Of a DNA stretch of 64,000 bases, positions 11,176 through 22,384 are shown in pieces. Origin of the DNA: Plenodomus lindquistii (lineage: Eukaryota > Ascomycota > Dothideomycetes > Pleosporales > Leptosphaeriaceae); the NCBI GenBank assembly GCA_025504975.1, contig JANUWI010000003.1, positions 3,596,001-3,660,000 of the forward strand, read 5' to 3'. Both the position numbers and the translations under genes were made by a program. The notes beneath the pieces were generated by a model, which was not told the DNA's origin, searched no databases, and saw nothing but the letters and a program-made list of their open reading frames with translations. Positions within the stretch are counted from its first letter, which is position 1. Every line of letters starts with the position of its first letter.

Positions 11176-13200
11176 ATGCAACGACAATACAACAAGACTC
11201 AAAAGGAGGCGTGAGTCGATGCGACGTCTTCAGGTCTTTGATACGAACAGCACTGACGTGGGCGCATCAGCTCAAATCTAGTGTTCAACCATCGCGAGGG
11301 TCGCCATGTTCGAGAATGCGAGAGACTCGCGCTGTTCGAGTACACTGCTTTGCCTGCAAGGCATATACGTCTCATTACCCCTGCGACGACAGACAAACCG
11401 GATGGTCGATCATGGACGTTCCAGGATGTCAGCCTTGACGCACCAGATCTCAAATTTGAAGCCCTGTCGTACGTATGGGGCGCACAAGATGTGACTCATC
11501 CGATTCGATGTAATGGCAGCGTTCTGCGAGTCCATGACAACCTCCACTCGGCTCTTCCGTACTTGGCGCGGCGAGGGGATCGCAGACCTGTGCTACCAAT
11601 CTGGATTGATGCTATTTGTATCAACCAACAAGATGACCAAGAGAAGAAAGAGCAAATCAAGATGATGGCTAGGATCTACGGACAGGCTGTCAAGGTCTGG
11701 GTCTGGCTGGGACTCGCAGAACATCAGGAGCTGGTGCCTGATGCCATCAAACTCTTCCCTCGCATTGCCGAGGCAAACAAATACGTAGGCAAGCTCTACG
11801 AAGATTCAGATTCCACGCCCGATGACGTTTTGGATATATTCGATCCACGAAAAGTGCACGATACAGTATGGTCAACATTACTGCATTTTCTGGAAAACGA
11901 GTGGTTTTCTCGTGTGTGGACAGTACAGGAAGCGGTACTACCACAAGAGCTGGAATGCTTGTGTGGAGATCTCCAAATAGCATGGAAAAGTTATCAAGAT
12001 CTATTGTTCTGCCGATTTAGCATTCTTGAAACCATCAGCCGACGATTTTCGCACTTTGATCACTCTAGAAAATTAGTCTTCACGTTCAGATGGGGCGTCC
12101 AAAAGCCCTTGAGCCCAGAAGGTGATGATGTAGCACAGCTGCTGTGTTATGCATCACTGCTATTGCATCCTCATCTCGCCTGTTCAAACCCGAAAGACCG
12201 TATTCTTGGGCTGCTAGCTCTGGCGGGGAACTTTTCATCGAGCAACCCACAATTAGCGATGCTTGGGGACCTGGATTCAGTTTTCGAATTGTACACCCAC
12301 TTCAGTATCTACATACTTACAAATACGGATATGGTTAACGATTTCTATTGGAAATGGGTCGCCATGGCCTTCATGAATCGGGCGAAGAGAAACGAATCTC
12401 TGCCATCTTGGGTTCCAGACTTTCACCAACAAACCGGTTATGATCGAATAGGGAGAGTATTTGTCAAGAGCTATAGCCCTAGTACACGACAATACAGTCA
12501 GCCGCGACCCGGAAAACGACTGGACCAGCTGATCTTCCGCGGCAAGATATTCGACTTTGTTGCAAGTATCTTTTCTGGACCTCCACAAGATCAAGAGACA
12601 GATAAGGCCGCTGTCGAATGGGAAATGCGCCTAGCTAAGGTTGTTCTCACCTCTGCGATTGACGGAAGACTGATAGAAAGGGCGAGACAAAGGGATGATT
12701 CATTGAACATGTACGGGTGGTATTGGTCTACGCTTTGCGCAACCGACTTTTCTTATAGTGATCGAGAGCGCAAGATAAGAGAGGGCTGTAAGCTGACGGA
12801 CCAGTATCGTTCCATCCAACAAGATAAGCCAAGGGCGTTCTGGGGTTATTGTGGAGATAGCCATGGCCCTTCAGATGAGGTTTCTCTTAGCAAAGACGAA
12901 GAAGACGTCTGCGTCAACATGAAGAAAATCATCCGGTTCGCAGCTCGTGAGCTCCAAGGCAACGAACTTTTCAAGACGCAAGATGGGCGATTCGGTTTTG
13001 CAACAGCAGGCTTTCTTCCTGGACATCGATTTTGCATCTTCAATGGAGCTCCTGTAGTATACGTATTGAGGCTGGCAAGCGACGCATCTGCGCCAGAGGG
13101 AGAGACGTGGCAGCTGATAGCGGAAGCGTATGTACATGGAATGATGAATGGGGAGATTGATCAAACAGACGTCGAGGAGAGGGATATTGTGTTAGTGTAA
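11176..13200 (+). CDS. HET-domain (heterokaryon incompatibility) protein
   Basis: 654 residues from two exons, 11176..11210 and 11271..13200. The first exon codes MQRQYNKTQKEA; a 60-base intron (GTGAGT to GCATCAG) joins it in frame to SNLVFNHREG. HET domain is at about residues 75-235, with SYVWG near 78-82, the hallmark WIDAICINQQD with following IYGQAVKVWVWLG, and FSRVWTVQEAVLPQ near 205. In fungi this domain triggers cell death after non-self fusion, but genomes carry many paralogues and most have no known partner. The C-terminal 400 residues have no recognisable repeat (no WD40, ankyrin or NACHT) and end in the DGRFGFATAGFLPGH-like block common to many HET proteins. The reading frame is intact. 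Confidence 0.9.
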
Positions 13201-13449
13201 TGTCATCTTATGTTCTTCTTGTACATAGCCCATTAAACAGTCATTCCATATTTATCTTCAAGTTTCCCATCAATGTCATCTCACTTTGGCTGTGGTCCTT
13301 GCGGAGGTGTCGGTGTGATTGATTGGCTGTTCATTCAGAGGGCGCTAAATCCAATCAATCTTAGCTTCGCTGGCACGTGCCCAGATTTTCTAGATCGCCT
13401 TCCACTCCCCGCTCACTCTATACAGACTCCACTTCAACATAGGCATGTT

Positions 13450-14823
13450 ATGCTACGAAACCTCACCCGCACGATAACACGCGCAATGGCTACGACCGAA
13501 CCTGCCCGTGTTCCCATTCCCAAGAATGGTGTGGATTACCGGGGCACCGTGGTTCTTGCGCCCATGGTGCGCTCTGGTGAATTGCCATCACGCCTGCTTG
13601 CGCTCAAGTACGGCGCAGACCTAGTCTGGGGGCCAGAAACAATCGATCGCGCCATGATCGGTACCACAAGGCGACTGAACCCTCACACCTCGACATTGGA
13701 GTGGTCGCGCCTGCCCACTTCAAAACTGAAGAACCCCACTCTCGACCCAGAACTGCGCGAAAGCGTCATATACCGGATACATCCAGAACTCGAAAAAGGA
13801 AAATTGATATATCAAATGGGCACCGCAAATCCCGACCTCGCCGTGCAAGCCGCAAAGATGGTCGCAGGTGACGTAGCCGGCATCGACGTCAACTCTGGCT
13901 GTCCCAAGCCTTTCTCCACAGCAGGCGGCATGGGCGCCGCCCTTCTCAAGACTCCCGACCTCCTCTGCACCATCCTCACACGTCTCGTCGAAGAAGTAGG
14001 CAACCCCTTCGAAATCGGCATCAGCGTCAAGATACGCATCCTCGACACACCAGAGGAGACACGAGCGCTTGTTGAGCGACTCGTGCGCACAGGCATCACA
14101 GGCCTCACAGTGCACTGCCGCACCACACCCATGAGGCCCAGGGAAAGGGCTATCCGCGACCAGCTCAAAATGGTCGGGGAGATCTGTCGAGAAGCGGGCG
14201 TAGCATGCGTCATGAACGGCGACGTGACGTCGCGCGCGGAGGCGATCAAACTCATGGAGGAATTCAACGTCGACGGCGCCATGATAGCGACCGAGGCGGA
14301 GAAGAATCCAAGTTGTTTCCGCCCCGATGCAGAGGGTGGTCCACACGAATGGAAAACGCAGTGGAAGACTGTCGTCACCGAGTACATGCGTTTTGCGCTC
14401 ATGGTGGAGAATCGATGGGGCAACACGAAGTATCTGCTCGGTCAGATGATTCCTGGAAAAGAGAAGGCGTACGCGGCGATGAACAAGTCAAAGTGCTATG
14501 TCGATGTTATACAAGCGTTAGGACTGGAGGATGTGGATGAACTGATGGCGCAAGCGAAGACGGTAGACAAGCATTTGGGCATTCCAATGCAGGAGAGTCG
14601 TGCGTCGAAACGGGCAAGGGTCAAGGAGGCAAATGGATCTGAGAAGAAAGACGGCGCGCCGAAGGAGAAGAGGAAGGAGATTAACGAAGAACGAGAGGCA
14701 AAGCGTGTCAAGGTCCCCGAGGTCGTCAAAGAAGCGCAGAAGGAAACACCTGTTCTGCCTCTGCCGCAGGAGATGGTGTCTACAATGCAAGAGACGACTG
14801 CGCCGGCGACTTTGAGCGTATAG
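13450..14823 (+). CDS. DUS2: tRNA-dihydrouridine(20) synthase, Dus2 type
   Basis: Reduces uridine 20 in the tRNA D-loop using FMN and NADPH. Single exon, 457 residues from the ATG at 13450; in-frame ATGs at 13273 and 13486 are alternatives. TIM-barrel signatures run in order: VVLAPMVRSGELPSRLLALK near residue 33 (FMN-binding start), YGADLVWGPETIDRAM, IDVNSGCPKPFS with the catalytic Cys near residue 151, VKIRILD, GLTVHCRTTPMRPRERA and VMNGDV. These match the Dus2/Smm1 subgroup. A Lys/Glu-rich tail from about residue 375 looks disordered and replaces the double-stranded RNA-binding domain of animal Dus2, as in fungal members. MLRNLTRTITRAM at the N-terminus could be a mitochondrial presequence, with MATTEP at 13486 as the cytosolic start. 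Confidence 0.9.
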   Translation: MLRNLTRTITRAMATTEPARVPIPKNGVDYRGTVVLAPMVRSGELPSRLLALKYGADLVWGPETIDRAMIGTTRRLNPHTSTLEWSRLPTSKLKNPTLDPELRESVIYRIHPELEKGKLIYQMGTANPDLAVQAAKMVAGDVAGIDVNSGCPKPFSTAGGMGAALLKTPDLLCTILTRLVEEVGNPFEIGISVKIRILDTPEETRALVERLVRTGITGLTVHCRTTPMRPRERAIRDQLKMVGEICREAGVACVMNGDVTSRAEAIKLMEEFNVDGAMIATEAEKNPSCFRPDAEGGPHEWKTQWKTVVTEYMRFALMVENRWGNTKYLLGQMIPGKEKAYAAMNKSKCYVDVIQALGLEDVDELMAQAKTVDKHLGIPMQESRASKRARVKEANGSEKKDGAPKEKRKEINEEREAKRVKVPEVVKEAQKETPVLPLPQEMVSTMQETTAPATLSV

Positions 14824-15291
14824 GCATTACGAATAAGGTTTTTGGGATACGTGCATAGGGACCGGGCATTTGGGAGGAGTTCTGACATCTACTGGGCGGA
14901 TGTGCAGCACTGCACAGGTTTCGTCATGGAATGGCATGATGTGAATGAACATACCACATTTTTCCTGTCAAAAACGACCACGATCAACTGAAAATCTGCC
15001 AAAAAAACGTGTAGTCCAGGCGGTAGGTGTATTTGCTTCATCGCCACCATGAAGATGTCAGATGAACAGCATCGCTGATTCCCACCAACCACATGCACTT
15101 CACTCCCAAGCCAAGACTTTACGCGGTGTCGACATAGCCTCGACCAGCTCATCGCCACGAAGAACACGATAAAGACCGCAGCATGTGCAAAAATCATCAC
15201 TCACACATGGCAACATCTCCACAAGAAAAGGTCATGTTCATAAGCCCACGCGCCGTACAAAGTCCTAAATACAAACCTCGCCTAACCCACT
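14824..15291. other. Intergenic after DUS2
   Basis: 468 bases. Short ORFs on the minus strand have no coding character. I see nothing here beyond flanking untranslated sequence. Confidence 0.5.
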
Positions 15292-15600
15292 ATGTCCACA
15301 CAATTATACACCACCACAACCAAGCCATCTCCCTTCTCCAAACTCAACCCCTTCCGTAAATCATCTACATCCTCCACCCCCACCTCTGACACCGCCTCCG
15401 AAGCCAAGACCTGCCTCATCACCCAAACCTCCGAGGACGTCGCAGCCCACCAAAAGGAGAAGGAATTGATCATGAAGCATCGCAAGATGACAGAGGAAGA
15501 AGCAGAGACGTATATGCGGGAGAAGAAGGATGGGCATGGATTGGGGACGCAGAAAAGATTGAATGCGTTTGCGTGGGCGGTGGCGCCGATTAGGATTTGA
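15292..15600 (+). CDS. Small hypothetical protein, 102 residues
   Basis: I do not recognise a family. The N-terminal half is Ser/Thr/Lys-rich and probably disordered. The C-terminal half is charged and helical (KHRKMTEEEAETYMREKKDG) and ends with GTQKRLNAFAWAVAPIRI, whose ordered character suggests a real protein rather than chance. No signal peptide or membrane segment is seen. The ATG at 15292 follows an A-rich leader. It is convergent with the adhesin gene; the 448 bases after its stop hold no feature I can identify. Confidence 0.55.
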   Translation: MSTQLYTTTTKPSPFSKLNPFRKSSTSSTPTSDTASEAKTCLITQTSEDVAAHQKEKELIMKHRKMTEEEAETYMREKKDGHGLGTQKRLNAFAWAVAPIRI

Positions 15601-16048
15601 GATATGGGGTGGGTGCATGGTGAACGACGGCATGGGGAGAAGGTGAATAGAGGGGTGAGAACTTTGCGCGAGTGTCGGAATGTGCAATGCCCCGTGAAAC
15701 CAATGATCCAAGTTCATCTGGAGCCGCCAGGGTTAGAAATGCAGGATTTTCCTTGATCCTTGGGTGTTTTTGTCGCCGGCCGGTTCGCTTTGTCTGTGAG
15801 ATGAATCCATGTGCAAAAGTTGTCGTGAAACCCCGCAGGGACTACCGTGACGAACTGCTCGATGATCAAAGCGGAGTTATATGCAGCAAAGTGACCAACA
15901 CCCAACAGTTTGCACTTGCAAATCTCAGTCTCAGAGTTCATTTTCATTGACAAATTCGCAAATGACAAGCGCCATGCCTGTCCTAACCTACCAAAACATA
16001 CGGACAAATACAAAACTGCGTCGCACACGCTCAGCAAAGGCGAGCCCA

Positions 16049-19000
16049 CTAAGTCCATCCAGAATTTGGCCCACAATAAATCTGCTGGAACAAGCCAGAC
16101 GTACTCGTCCTTACCACGCCGTTAGGATCGGTCGTCGTAAGACCAAAGCTGAAAGCGCCACCACCATTTCCAAGCACCATTCGAATCGGCGTAAGCGAGC
16201 CTGCAGCCAGTGTCACCGTATAGGTCGGCGGCGCTACCTGTAAGTACGACGCCAAATTGGCGTTGGCCTTCGTCCACTGACTGACGGCATTGGGACCAAG
16301 CCATAGATAGCCAGCATCGTCAGGAGTTGGTAACTGGAACCTCCAAGTACCACCCACAGTGGCGGAAAAGTAGCCCCGGAAGACGATGGCCTTTTGCGTC
16401 ATGTCGTAGGGTCCTTGACTGTATACTGTAGCAGCAGTAGCAGGACTCGGGATGTTGAGTGAAATATTTCCTATTACACCGGTGAATAACACAGCGGGGG
16501 CATTGGGGCCGTTGTAGATTCCTGGATCGAAGCTTGAGAAGGTTGGGTTCAAGCTTGTGGAACCACCTATAGCGGTTTGACTGCGGCCGCTGAACTCGAT
16601 GCCAGTTGCAGCACAGGAGGTCACATCGACGGCACTGACTCCCATTGGTGAACCAGAGTTGATGCAGCTAGGTTGCATGAAATAGCCAGTTGTGTCGGTG
16701 AGCACGGTGCCAGCAGGTGTGGTGATGCGGAGTTGTAGAACTGCGCCACCCGGGGCATTACCATACAGAATTGTCACTGGGTACAACTGTCCGGCGACAA
16801 AATTCTGCGATACCGGTGAGTTTCGCGTGGAACCATAGGTACTGCGCATATTCCAGTTGTTCTCGCCCCATGTTCCATCCCTAGCTGCTGCGCCCATCCA
16901 GAAATACACAACGTCGTCTTGAGTAGCCGTGGGCCAGGAGATGGAATATGTACCAGTGGTTCCCACCCTGAAGTAACCTCTGTATACGATAGCCGTATTT
17001 GCCAGGTTTCGACTCGTACCATAGAGCGTACCGGTGCCGGTTCCCAGGTTGAAGTTGACGTTGGTGGCGACGCCCGAATACTGCGGAACGGGGCTCGCGA
17101 TCGCACCGTCCCTGGTATTGAAATATGAGGCATTGAAGCCTACATAGTAAGGGTTCTGATTCGTTCCACCACCTGGGTAGGGATTTGCATATGCAGTGTA
17201 TGCCAATCCGGCAGCTGTGCATGTCGGAGCCGGAACGATCTGAGTAATGGTGCCGCCAGACGATACAAAGGTACCTGCGGGCGCATATGTTCTCGTTGCT
17301 GAAGCTGTACCAGATGTGATGGTCGCCGTCGTAAAGTTCACAGGATTGTAGACTGGCGATAGGCGGACTATTGTACAACCAGGGCCTACATCATGTTCCT
17401 GGTACAGGATACCATTACACAGAGTGGCAAGAAGTGCATCAGTCGCAGGATTGTAGACCATCATAGTACCATCGTCCCAGTAACCAAAATTGACTGGTAC
17501 ATTGGTGCCGGCTTGATTCGAATCGAATAGGAGAGGACTACTGGGTGGCGCACCGGCAGTCTGGACTGAGTACAGTGGAGTTGTGGAGACTCCACTTGCA
17601 GGGCTCAATGCAAGCTGGCCTGTTGTCGCATCGATATAGAATAACGACGAACTTGCGTAGTCGGTAGGTACCACATTACGCGCCGTGCCTGAGTTCGGTG
17701 TGGTACTGACATCAAGATAGCCATAGGAATTGTCATTGAAGTCAGTGACCCAAATGTGGAATGGGGTTTGTGGAACCGTCACGACTGCAATAGCACTTGC
17801 CTGGCCATTAACAGTTGTCGTTGAAGTCGAGGTAGCTGTCACACCACCCGAAGTAACAGTGACGGTAGATGACGGTGCAGGAGGTGGATTGTAGACAATG
17901 ACGGTTCCGACTTGGCCTGCAGCAGTAGGAACAAATACTGTAGAGGTTGTGGCTACCAAGCTAGTGTAGATTGAGAAGATGGTAGTGTATACCGAGGGCT
18001 GCTGGACTACAACAGTACCAGTCTGACCTGCGGCAGTAGGAACAAATGCGGTGAATGTTGTTGCTATTGAGCCTGAATAGAGCGAGGAGACGGTGGTGTA
18101 GACTGACGGCTGCTGGACCACAACTGTACCAGTCTGACCTGCGGCAGTAGGAACAAATGCGGTGAATGTTGTGGCTACAGAGCCTGAATAGAGCGAGGAG
18201 ACAGTAGTGTAGACTGACGGCTGCTGGACCACAACTGTACCCGCTTGACCTGCTGAAGTGGGAACGAATACGGTGGACGTAGTAGCTATAGCCCCAGAGT
18301 AGAGCGAGGTAAGCGTGACATAGGATGACGGAACTTGGACGACAACTTGTCCAGTCTGTCCAGCTACGGTAGGCACGAGGGCCGTGGATGTGACGATTGC
18401 GGTGCCTGAGTAGAGAGTGCTGACCGTAGTGTAGACTGTGGGAACGTACACTACCATTGTGCCCACCTGGCCAACCGTAGAAGGGTCTACTGCTGTGGAT
18501 GTGGTCACCACCGAACCCGTGTAAAGCGATGACAGGGTAGTAAACGTCTTTGGCACTTGAACCTGCACGATTCCGGCCACGCCAGCGACAATGGCCAGCG
18601 CGATTGTGGAAGTCACCGTCGAGGTCCCTGAATAAAGTTGCGTAGTAGTGGTATAGGCTGACGGCACAAGAACTTGTACTGTGCCAGGCACGCCAACGGC
18701 CGTAGCTATTGCAATAGTTGATGTTTGTGGCTCTATGCCTGCGTACAGCTGCGATATGGTGGTGTAGGACGACGGTACAAGAACTTGTACTGTGCCAGGC
18801 ACGCCAACGGCCGTAGCTGTTGCAATTGTTGATGTTTGTGGCGCTATACCTGCGTACAGCTGCGATATGGTGGTGTAAGATGACGGTACAAGAACTTGAA
18901 CTGTTCCAGGCACGCCAGCGGCAGTGACTGCTGCAATAGTTGACGTCTGTGGTGCTGTGCCTGTGTACAGCTGAGATATAGTGGTGTAGGATGGAACTAA

Positions 19001-22000
19001 GACTTGCACTGTGCCAGGCACGCCAGCGGCAGTGACTGCTGCAATAGTTGACGTCTGTGGTGCTGTGCCTGTGTACAGCTGAGATATAGTGGTGTAGGAT
19101 GGAACTAAGACTTGCACTGTGCCAGGCACACCAGCGGCAGTGACTGCTGCAATAGTTGACGTCTGTGGTGCTGTGCCTGTGTACAGCTGAGATATAGTGG
19201 TGTAGGATGGAACTAAGACTTGCACTGTGCCAGGCACGCCAGCGGCAGTGACTGCTGCAATAGTTGACGTCTGTGGTGCTGTGCCTGTGTACAGCTGAGA
19301 TATAGTGGTGTAGGATGGAACTAAGACTTGCACTGTGCCAGGCACACCAGCGGCAGTGACTGCTGCAATAGTTGACGTCTGTGGTGCTGTGCCTGTGTAC
19401 AGCTGAGATATAGTGGTGTAGGATGGAACTAAGACTTGCACTGTGCCAGGCACGCCAACGGCCGTAGCTGTTGCAATTGTTGATGTTTGTGGCGCTATAC
19501 CTGCGTACAGCTGCGATATGGTGGTGTAAGATGACGGTACAAGAACTTGAACTATTCCAGGCACGCCAGCGGCAGTAACTACTGCAATAGTTGACGTCTG
19601 CACTACTGTACCAGAGTAAAGCTGAGATATAGTAGTGTAGGATGGAACTAAAACTTGAACCGTCCCAGGGGCACCAGCAGCAGTAGCCGTCGCAATAGTT
19701 GTAGTCTGCACTGCTGTACCAGTGTAAAGCTGAGATATAGTGGTGTAGGAAGACGGTACAAGAACTTGAACTGTTCCAGGCACACCAGCGGCAGTAACTG
19801 CTGCAATAGTTGACGTTTGTGGTGCTGTGCCTGTGTACAGCTGAGATATAGTAGTGTAGGATGGAACTAAAACTTGAACTGTCCCGGGTGCACCAGGAGC
19901 AGTAGCCGTCGCAATAGTTGTAGTCTGCACTGCTGTACCAGTGTAAAGTTGGGATATAGTGGTGTAGGACGATGGAACGAAGACTTGAACTGTTCCAGGT
20001 ACACCAGCGGCGGTAGCCGTTGCGATTGTCGATGTCACAGGACTCGTACCCGAATAGAGTTGCGATATGGTTGTGTAGGCTGCAGGGACCAACACCTGAA
20101 CTGTACCGACTTGGCCAACCGAGGTCGGAGTTGCAACTGTGGAGGTGACAGGGCTTGTGCCGGAGTACAGCTGGGATATAGTGGTGTAAGATGAAGGAAC
20201 CAAAACTTCAACAGTTCCTGGTGCGCCAGCAGCTGTGGCCATCGCAATAGTTGACGTCACAGCGCTTGTTCCAGCGTAGAGCTGGGATATAGTGGTGTAA
20301 GATGGAGGGACCAACACCTGAACGGTGCCAATCTGGCCAGCTAAGGTTGGGGTCGCAATGGTAGCTGTAACGGGGCTAGTACCAGTGTAGATCTGCGAAA
20401 TAGTCGTATACACAGACGGTAGTAGGACAACGTAGGTGCCGATCTGCCCTGGGGTCGAGGGCGCGACCAGGAGCGATGTGGTGGTAACCGAGCCTGTGTA
20501 GAGCTGACTAATGGTCGTATAGCCCTGTGGAACCTGCAATAGCACCGTGCCAGCTTGCCCGATGACTGGAGTAGCAAGCGTAGACGCGATAGGAATTGAT
20601 CCGCCGTACAACTGAGTAATGGTAGTATACACAGAGGGATATTGAACGCTTATAGTGCCAGTATCGCCAACGGCCGTTGGATTCGCTATCGTAGTCGTGG
20701 CGATTGTGGTGCCTGAGTACAGCCCACTTACGGTGGTGTAAACATATGGAACTTGGACATATACGGTCCCGACTTCCCCAGGTACTAAAGGTGTTCCTAA
20801 TGTGACAGTAGCAATGCTGCTGCCTGAAAACAACGTCGATATTGTCGTATATTGACGAGGTATATTGACTTGAACGGTACCTGTCTGCCCTGGCTGCGAT
20901 GGTGAAGCAATCGTGCTCGTGATGATGGCGGTGCCATCGTACAAACCGCTCACCGTTGTGTATTGCCCGGGAACACCAACATACACCGTTCCCGTCTGGC
21001 CCACCACGGTTGGTGTAGCAGCCGTGACGGTCGTAGCGGTTGAGCCGTTGACCAGGCTCGTCACGGTGGTGTATTGCCGGGGCACGCCCACATTTACTGT
21101 CGCGACTTGCCCTACGAGGCTTGGCGTAACAGACGTAGCGGTTGTAGTGGTAGAACCATCGATAAGACTTGTCACGGTTGTGTACTGCTGTGGGACCTGT
21201 ACAAGAATCGTTCCCGTCTGCGTAGGATTGTTCGGTGTAGTGATTGTCGAAGTCGTGGTGATTGTTCCAGTATATAGCGATGTCAGCGTAGCGTATTGCT
21301 GGGGAACCTGCACAAGGATCGTTCCTTGTTGCCCGACCACGGTTGGCACAACCTGGGTCACATACTGCGTCGTCGATCCGGTGTATAGCGATGTTATCAA
21401 GACATAACGCCGCGGAACGAAGACGATGAGTTGTCCTGTCTCGCTTGGCGAGGTCGGCACGCTAGCGGTAGATGTACTGGTGGTCGATCCACCGTACAAG
21501 CTTGAGACTGTAGAGTACTGAGGCGGCACCTGCACAAGGACAGTACCTGTCTGGTCCGGCAGACTTGCTGTCGCGATGGTGGTGGTGCCAGTCGTGAGCC
21601 CCGAGTATAGGGACGTAAGAGTTGTGAAACTTTGGGGTAAATAGAGCACCACAAAAGCACTCTGCCCGGCAGTGCTTGGGAACAAGGTGGAGGTGGAGGT
21701 TGTGGATCCGGAATATAGTGAGGTTTGGGTCGAGAATACCTGCGGGGTGAGCACCACGACCTGCCCTGTCTCACCTGGTGCGGTCGGCCGGACAGTTGAA
21801 GTTGACAGAACGGACCCAAAATACGAGCTCGTGATGGTCGTATACAGCTCAGGTACCAAAAGAATGAGTGTACCCACTTCGCCTGGAGCGCCAGGTGAGA
21901 TTGTTTGCGTGCTTGTCGTTGTGCCGGGATACAGAGATGTAAAGGTGGTGAATTGCTGTGGAAGAAACACCACCACCGTCGTTGTTGCATCGGAGCCGAG

Positions 22001-22384
22001 CTGATTGATCAATGTTGATGTAGAGGCCACATTGCCTGCGTATCCCGATGTCAACGTTACGTAAGTTCGCACGATCGTTCTGGTAAGAGTCGAGTACGCG
22101 GTGACAGTGGTATTAAGCAGCGTGGGAGCATCAGTGACCGTGATGGGAATGTTGTAAGGACTTGGGGTGAAGACGGTGTTGGAGGTTACTGAATTGATGA
22201 CCACCACCGGCTGGCCGCTAACGGTCGGAGCGAGTTGGTACTCGACTTTGACTTGGGTCGCGCATACTGTCGATTGAAGCTGCTGTCTAGCCAGGAACCT
22301 TGGTCTCCAGGATGACGCTACCGAAGGCCAGCAAAACGCCACCGAGGGTAGCAGGCAGGCTACGAGACCCAGCGTTGGCTTCAT
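16049..22384 (-). CDS. Giant GLEYA-type cell-wall adhesin with about 37 tandem repeats
   Basis: One uninterrupted exon, 2111 residues. The N-terminus has a signal peptide (MKPTLGLVACLLPSVAFCW). From about residue 140 to 1500 there are about 37 Ser/Thr-rich repeats of 35-37 residues built on VxVPxxYTTISQLYxGTxxxTSTIA, the usual stalk of glycosylated fungal adhesins. A linker follows, then two PA14/GLEYA-like lectin domains: the first at about 1725-1905 (GLAYTAYANPY, then YFNTRDGAI and IVYRGYFRVG), the second at about 1920-2105 (ATGIEFSG, then AIVFRGYFSA and LPTPDDAGYLWLG). GLEYA domains bind sugars at the cell surface. No C-terminal GPI-attachment signal is obvious, since the protein ends directly after the second domain at GPNSGWT. 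Five central repeats are almost identical at DNA level. Probably secreted and wall-associated. Confidence 0.9.
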   Translation of the reverse strand: MKPTLGLVACLLPSVAFCWPSVASSWRPRFLARQQLQSTVCATQVKVEYQLAPTVSGQPVVVINSVTSNTVFTPSPYNIPITVTDAPTLLNTTVTAYSTLTRTIVRTYVTLTSGYAGNVASTSTLINQLGSDATTTVVVFLPQQFTTFTSLYPGTTTSTQTISPGAPGEVGTLILLVPELYTTITSSYFGSVLSTSTVRPTAPGETGQVVVLTPQVFSTQTSLYSGSTTSTSTLFPSTAGQSAFVVLYLPQSFTTLTSLYSGLTTGTTTIATASLPDQTGTVLVQVPPQYSTVSSLYGGSTTSTSTASVPTSPSETGQLIVFVPRRYVLITSLYTGSTTQYVTQVVPTVVGQQGTILVQVPQQYATLTSLYTGTITTTSTITTPNNPTQTGTILVQVPQQYTTVTSLIDGSTTTTATSVTPSLVGQVATVNVGVPRQYTTVTSLVNGSTATTVTAATPTVVGQTGTVYVGVPGQYTTVSGLYDGTAIITSTIASPSQPGQTGTVQVNIPRQYTTISTLFSGSSIATVTLGTPLVPGEVGTVYVQVPYVYTTVSGLYSGTTIATTTIANPTAVGDTGTISVQYPSVYTTITQLYGGSIPIASTLATPVIGQAGTVLLQVPQGYTTISQLYTGSVTTTSLLVAPSTPGQIGTYVVLLPSVYTTISQIYTGTSPVTATIATPTLAGQIGTVQVLVPPSYTTISQLYAGTSAVTSTIAMATAAGAPGTVEVLVPSSYTTISQLYSGTSPVTSTVATPTSVGQVGTVQVLVPAAYTTISQLYSGTSPVTSTIATATAAGVPGTVQVFVPSSYTTISQLYTGTAVQTTTIATATAPGAPGTVQVLVPSYTTISQLYTGTAPQTSTIAAVTAAGVPGTVQVLVPSSYTTISQLYTGTAVQTTTIATATAAGAPGTVQVLVPSYTTISQLYSGTVVQTSTIAVVTAAGVPGIVQVLVPSSYTTISQLYAGIAPQTSTIATATAVGVPGTVQVLVPSYTTISQLYTGTAPQTSTIAAVTAAGVPGTVQVLVPSYTTISQLYTGTAPQTSTIAAVTAAGVPGTVQVLVPSYTTISQLYTGTAPQTSTIAAVTAAGVPGTVQVLVPSYTTISQLYTGTAPQTSTIAAVTAAGVPGTVQVLVPSYTTISQLYTGTAPQTSTIAAVTAAGVPGTVQVLVPSSYTTISQLYAGIAPQTSTIATATAVGVPGTVQVLVPSSYTTISQLYAGIEPQTSTIAIATAVGVPGTVQVLVPSAYTTTTQLYSGTSTVTSTIALAIVAGVAGIVQVQVPKTFTTLSSLYTGSVVTTSTAVDPSTVGQVGTMVVYVPTVYTTVSTLYSGTAIVTSTALVPTVAGQTGQVVVQVPSSYVTLTSLYSGAIATTSTVFVPTSAGQAGTVVVQQPSVYTTVSSLYSGSVATTFTAFVPTAAGQTGTVVVQQPSVYTTVSSLYSGSIATTFTAFVPTAAGQTGTVVVQQPSVYTTIFSIYTSLVATTSTVFVPTAAGQVGTVIVYNPPPAPSSTVTVTSGGVTATSTSTTTVNGQASAIAVVTVPQTPFHIWVTDFNDNSYGYLDVSTTPNSGTARNVVPTDYASSSLFYIDATTGQLALSPASGVSTTPLYSVQTAGAPPSSPLLFDSNQAGTNVPVNFGYWDDGTMMVYNPATDALLATLCNGILYQEHDVGPGCTIVRLSPVYNPVNFTTATITSGTASATRTYAPAGTFVSSGGTITQIVPAPTCTAAGLAYTAYANPYPGGGTNQNPYYVGFNASYFNTRDGAIASPVPQYSGVATNVNFNLGTGTGTLYGTSRNLANTAIVYRGYFRVGTTGTYSISWPTATQDDVVYFWMGAAARDGTWGENNWNMRSTYGSTRNSPVSQNFVAGQLYPVTILYGNAPGGAVLQLRITTPAGTVLTDTTGYFMQPSCINSGSPMGVSAVDVTSCAATGIEFSGRSQTAIGGSTSLNPTFSSFDPGIYNGPNAPAVLFTGVIGNISLNIPSPATAATVYSQGPYDMTQKAIVFRGYFSATVGGTWRFQLPTPDDAGYLWLGPNAVSQWTKANANLASYLQVAPPTYTVTLAAGSLTPIRMVLGNGGGAFSFGLTTTDPNGVVRTSTSGLFQQIYCGPNSGWT
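18907..19454. repeat. Five near-identical 108-base repeats inside the adhesin gene
   Basis: Units of 108 bases (36 codons) recur at exact 108-base spacing, for example the GAGATATAG motif at 18973, 19081, 19189, 19297 and 19405. They differ by only about one base (CACGCC versus CACACC). Flanking repeats on both sides are much more diverged, which points to recent local amplification or gene-conversion homogenisation. Confidence 0.95.

Noticed and set aside
20913..21407. 164-codon antisense ORF within the adhesin repeats
   Set aside because: It is a shadow of the tandem repeats in another frame.
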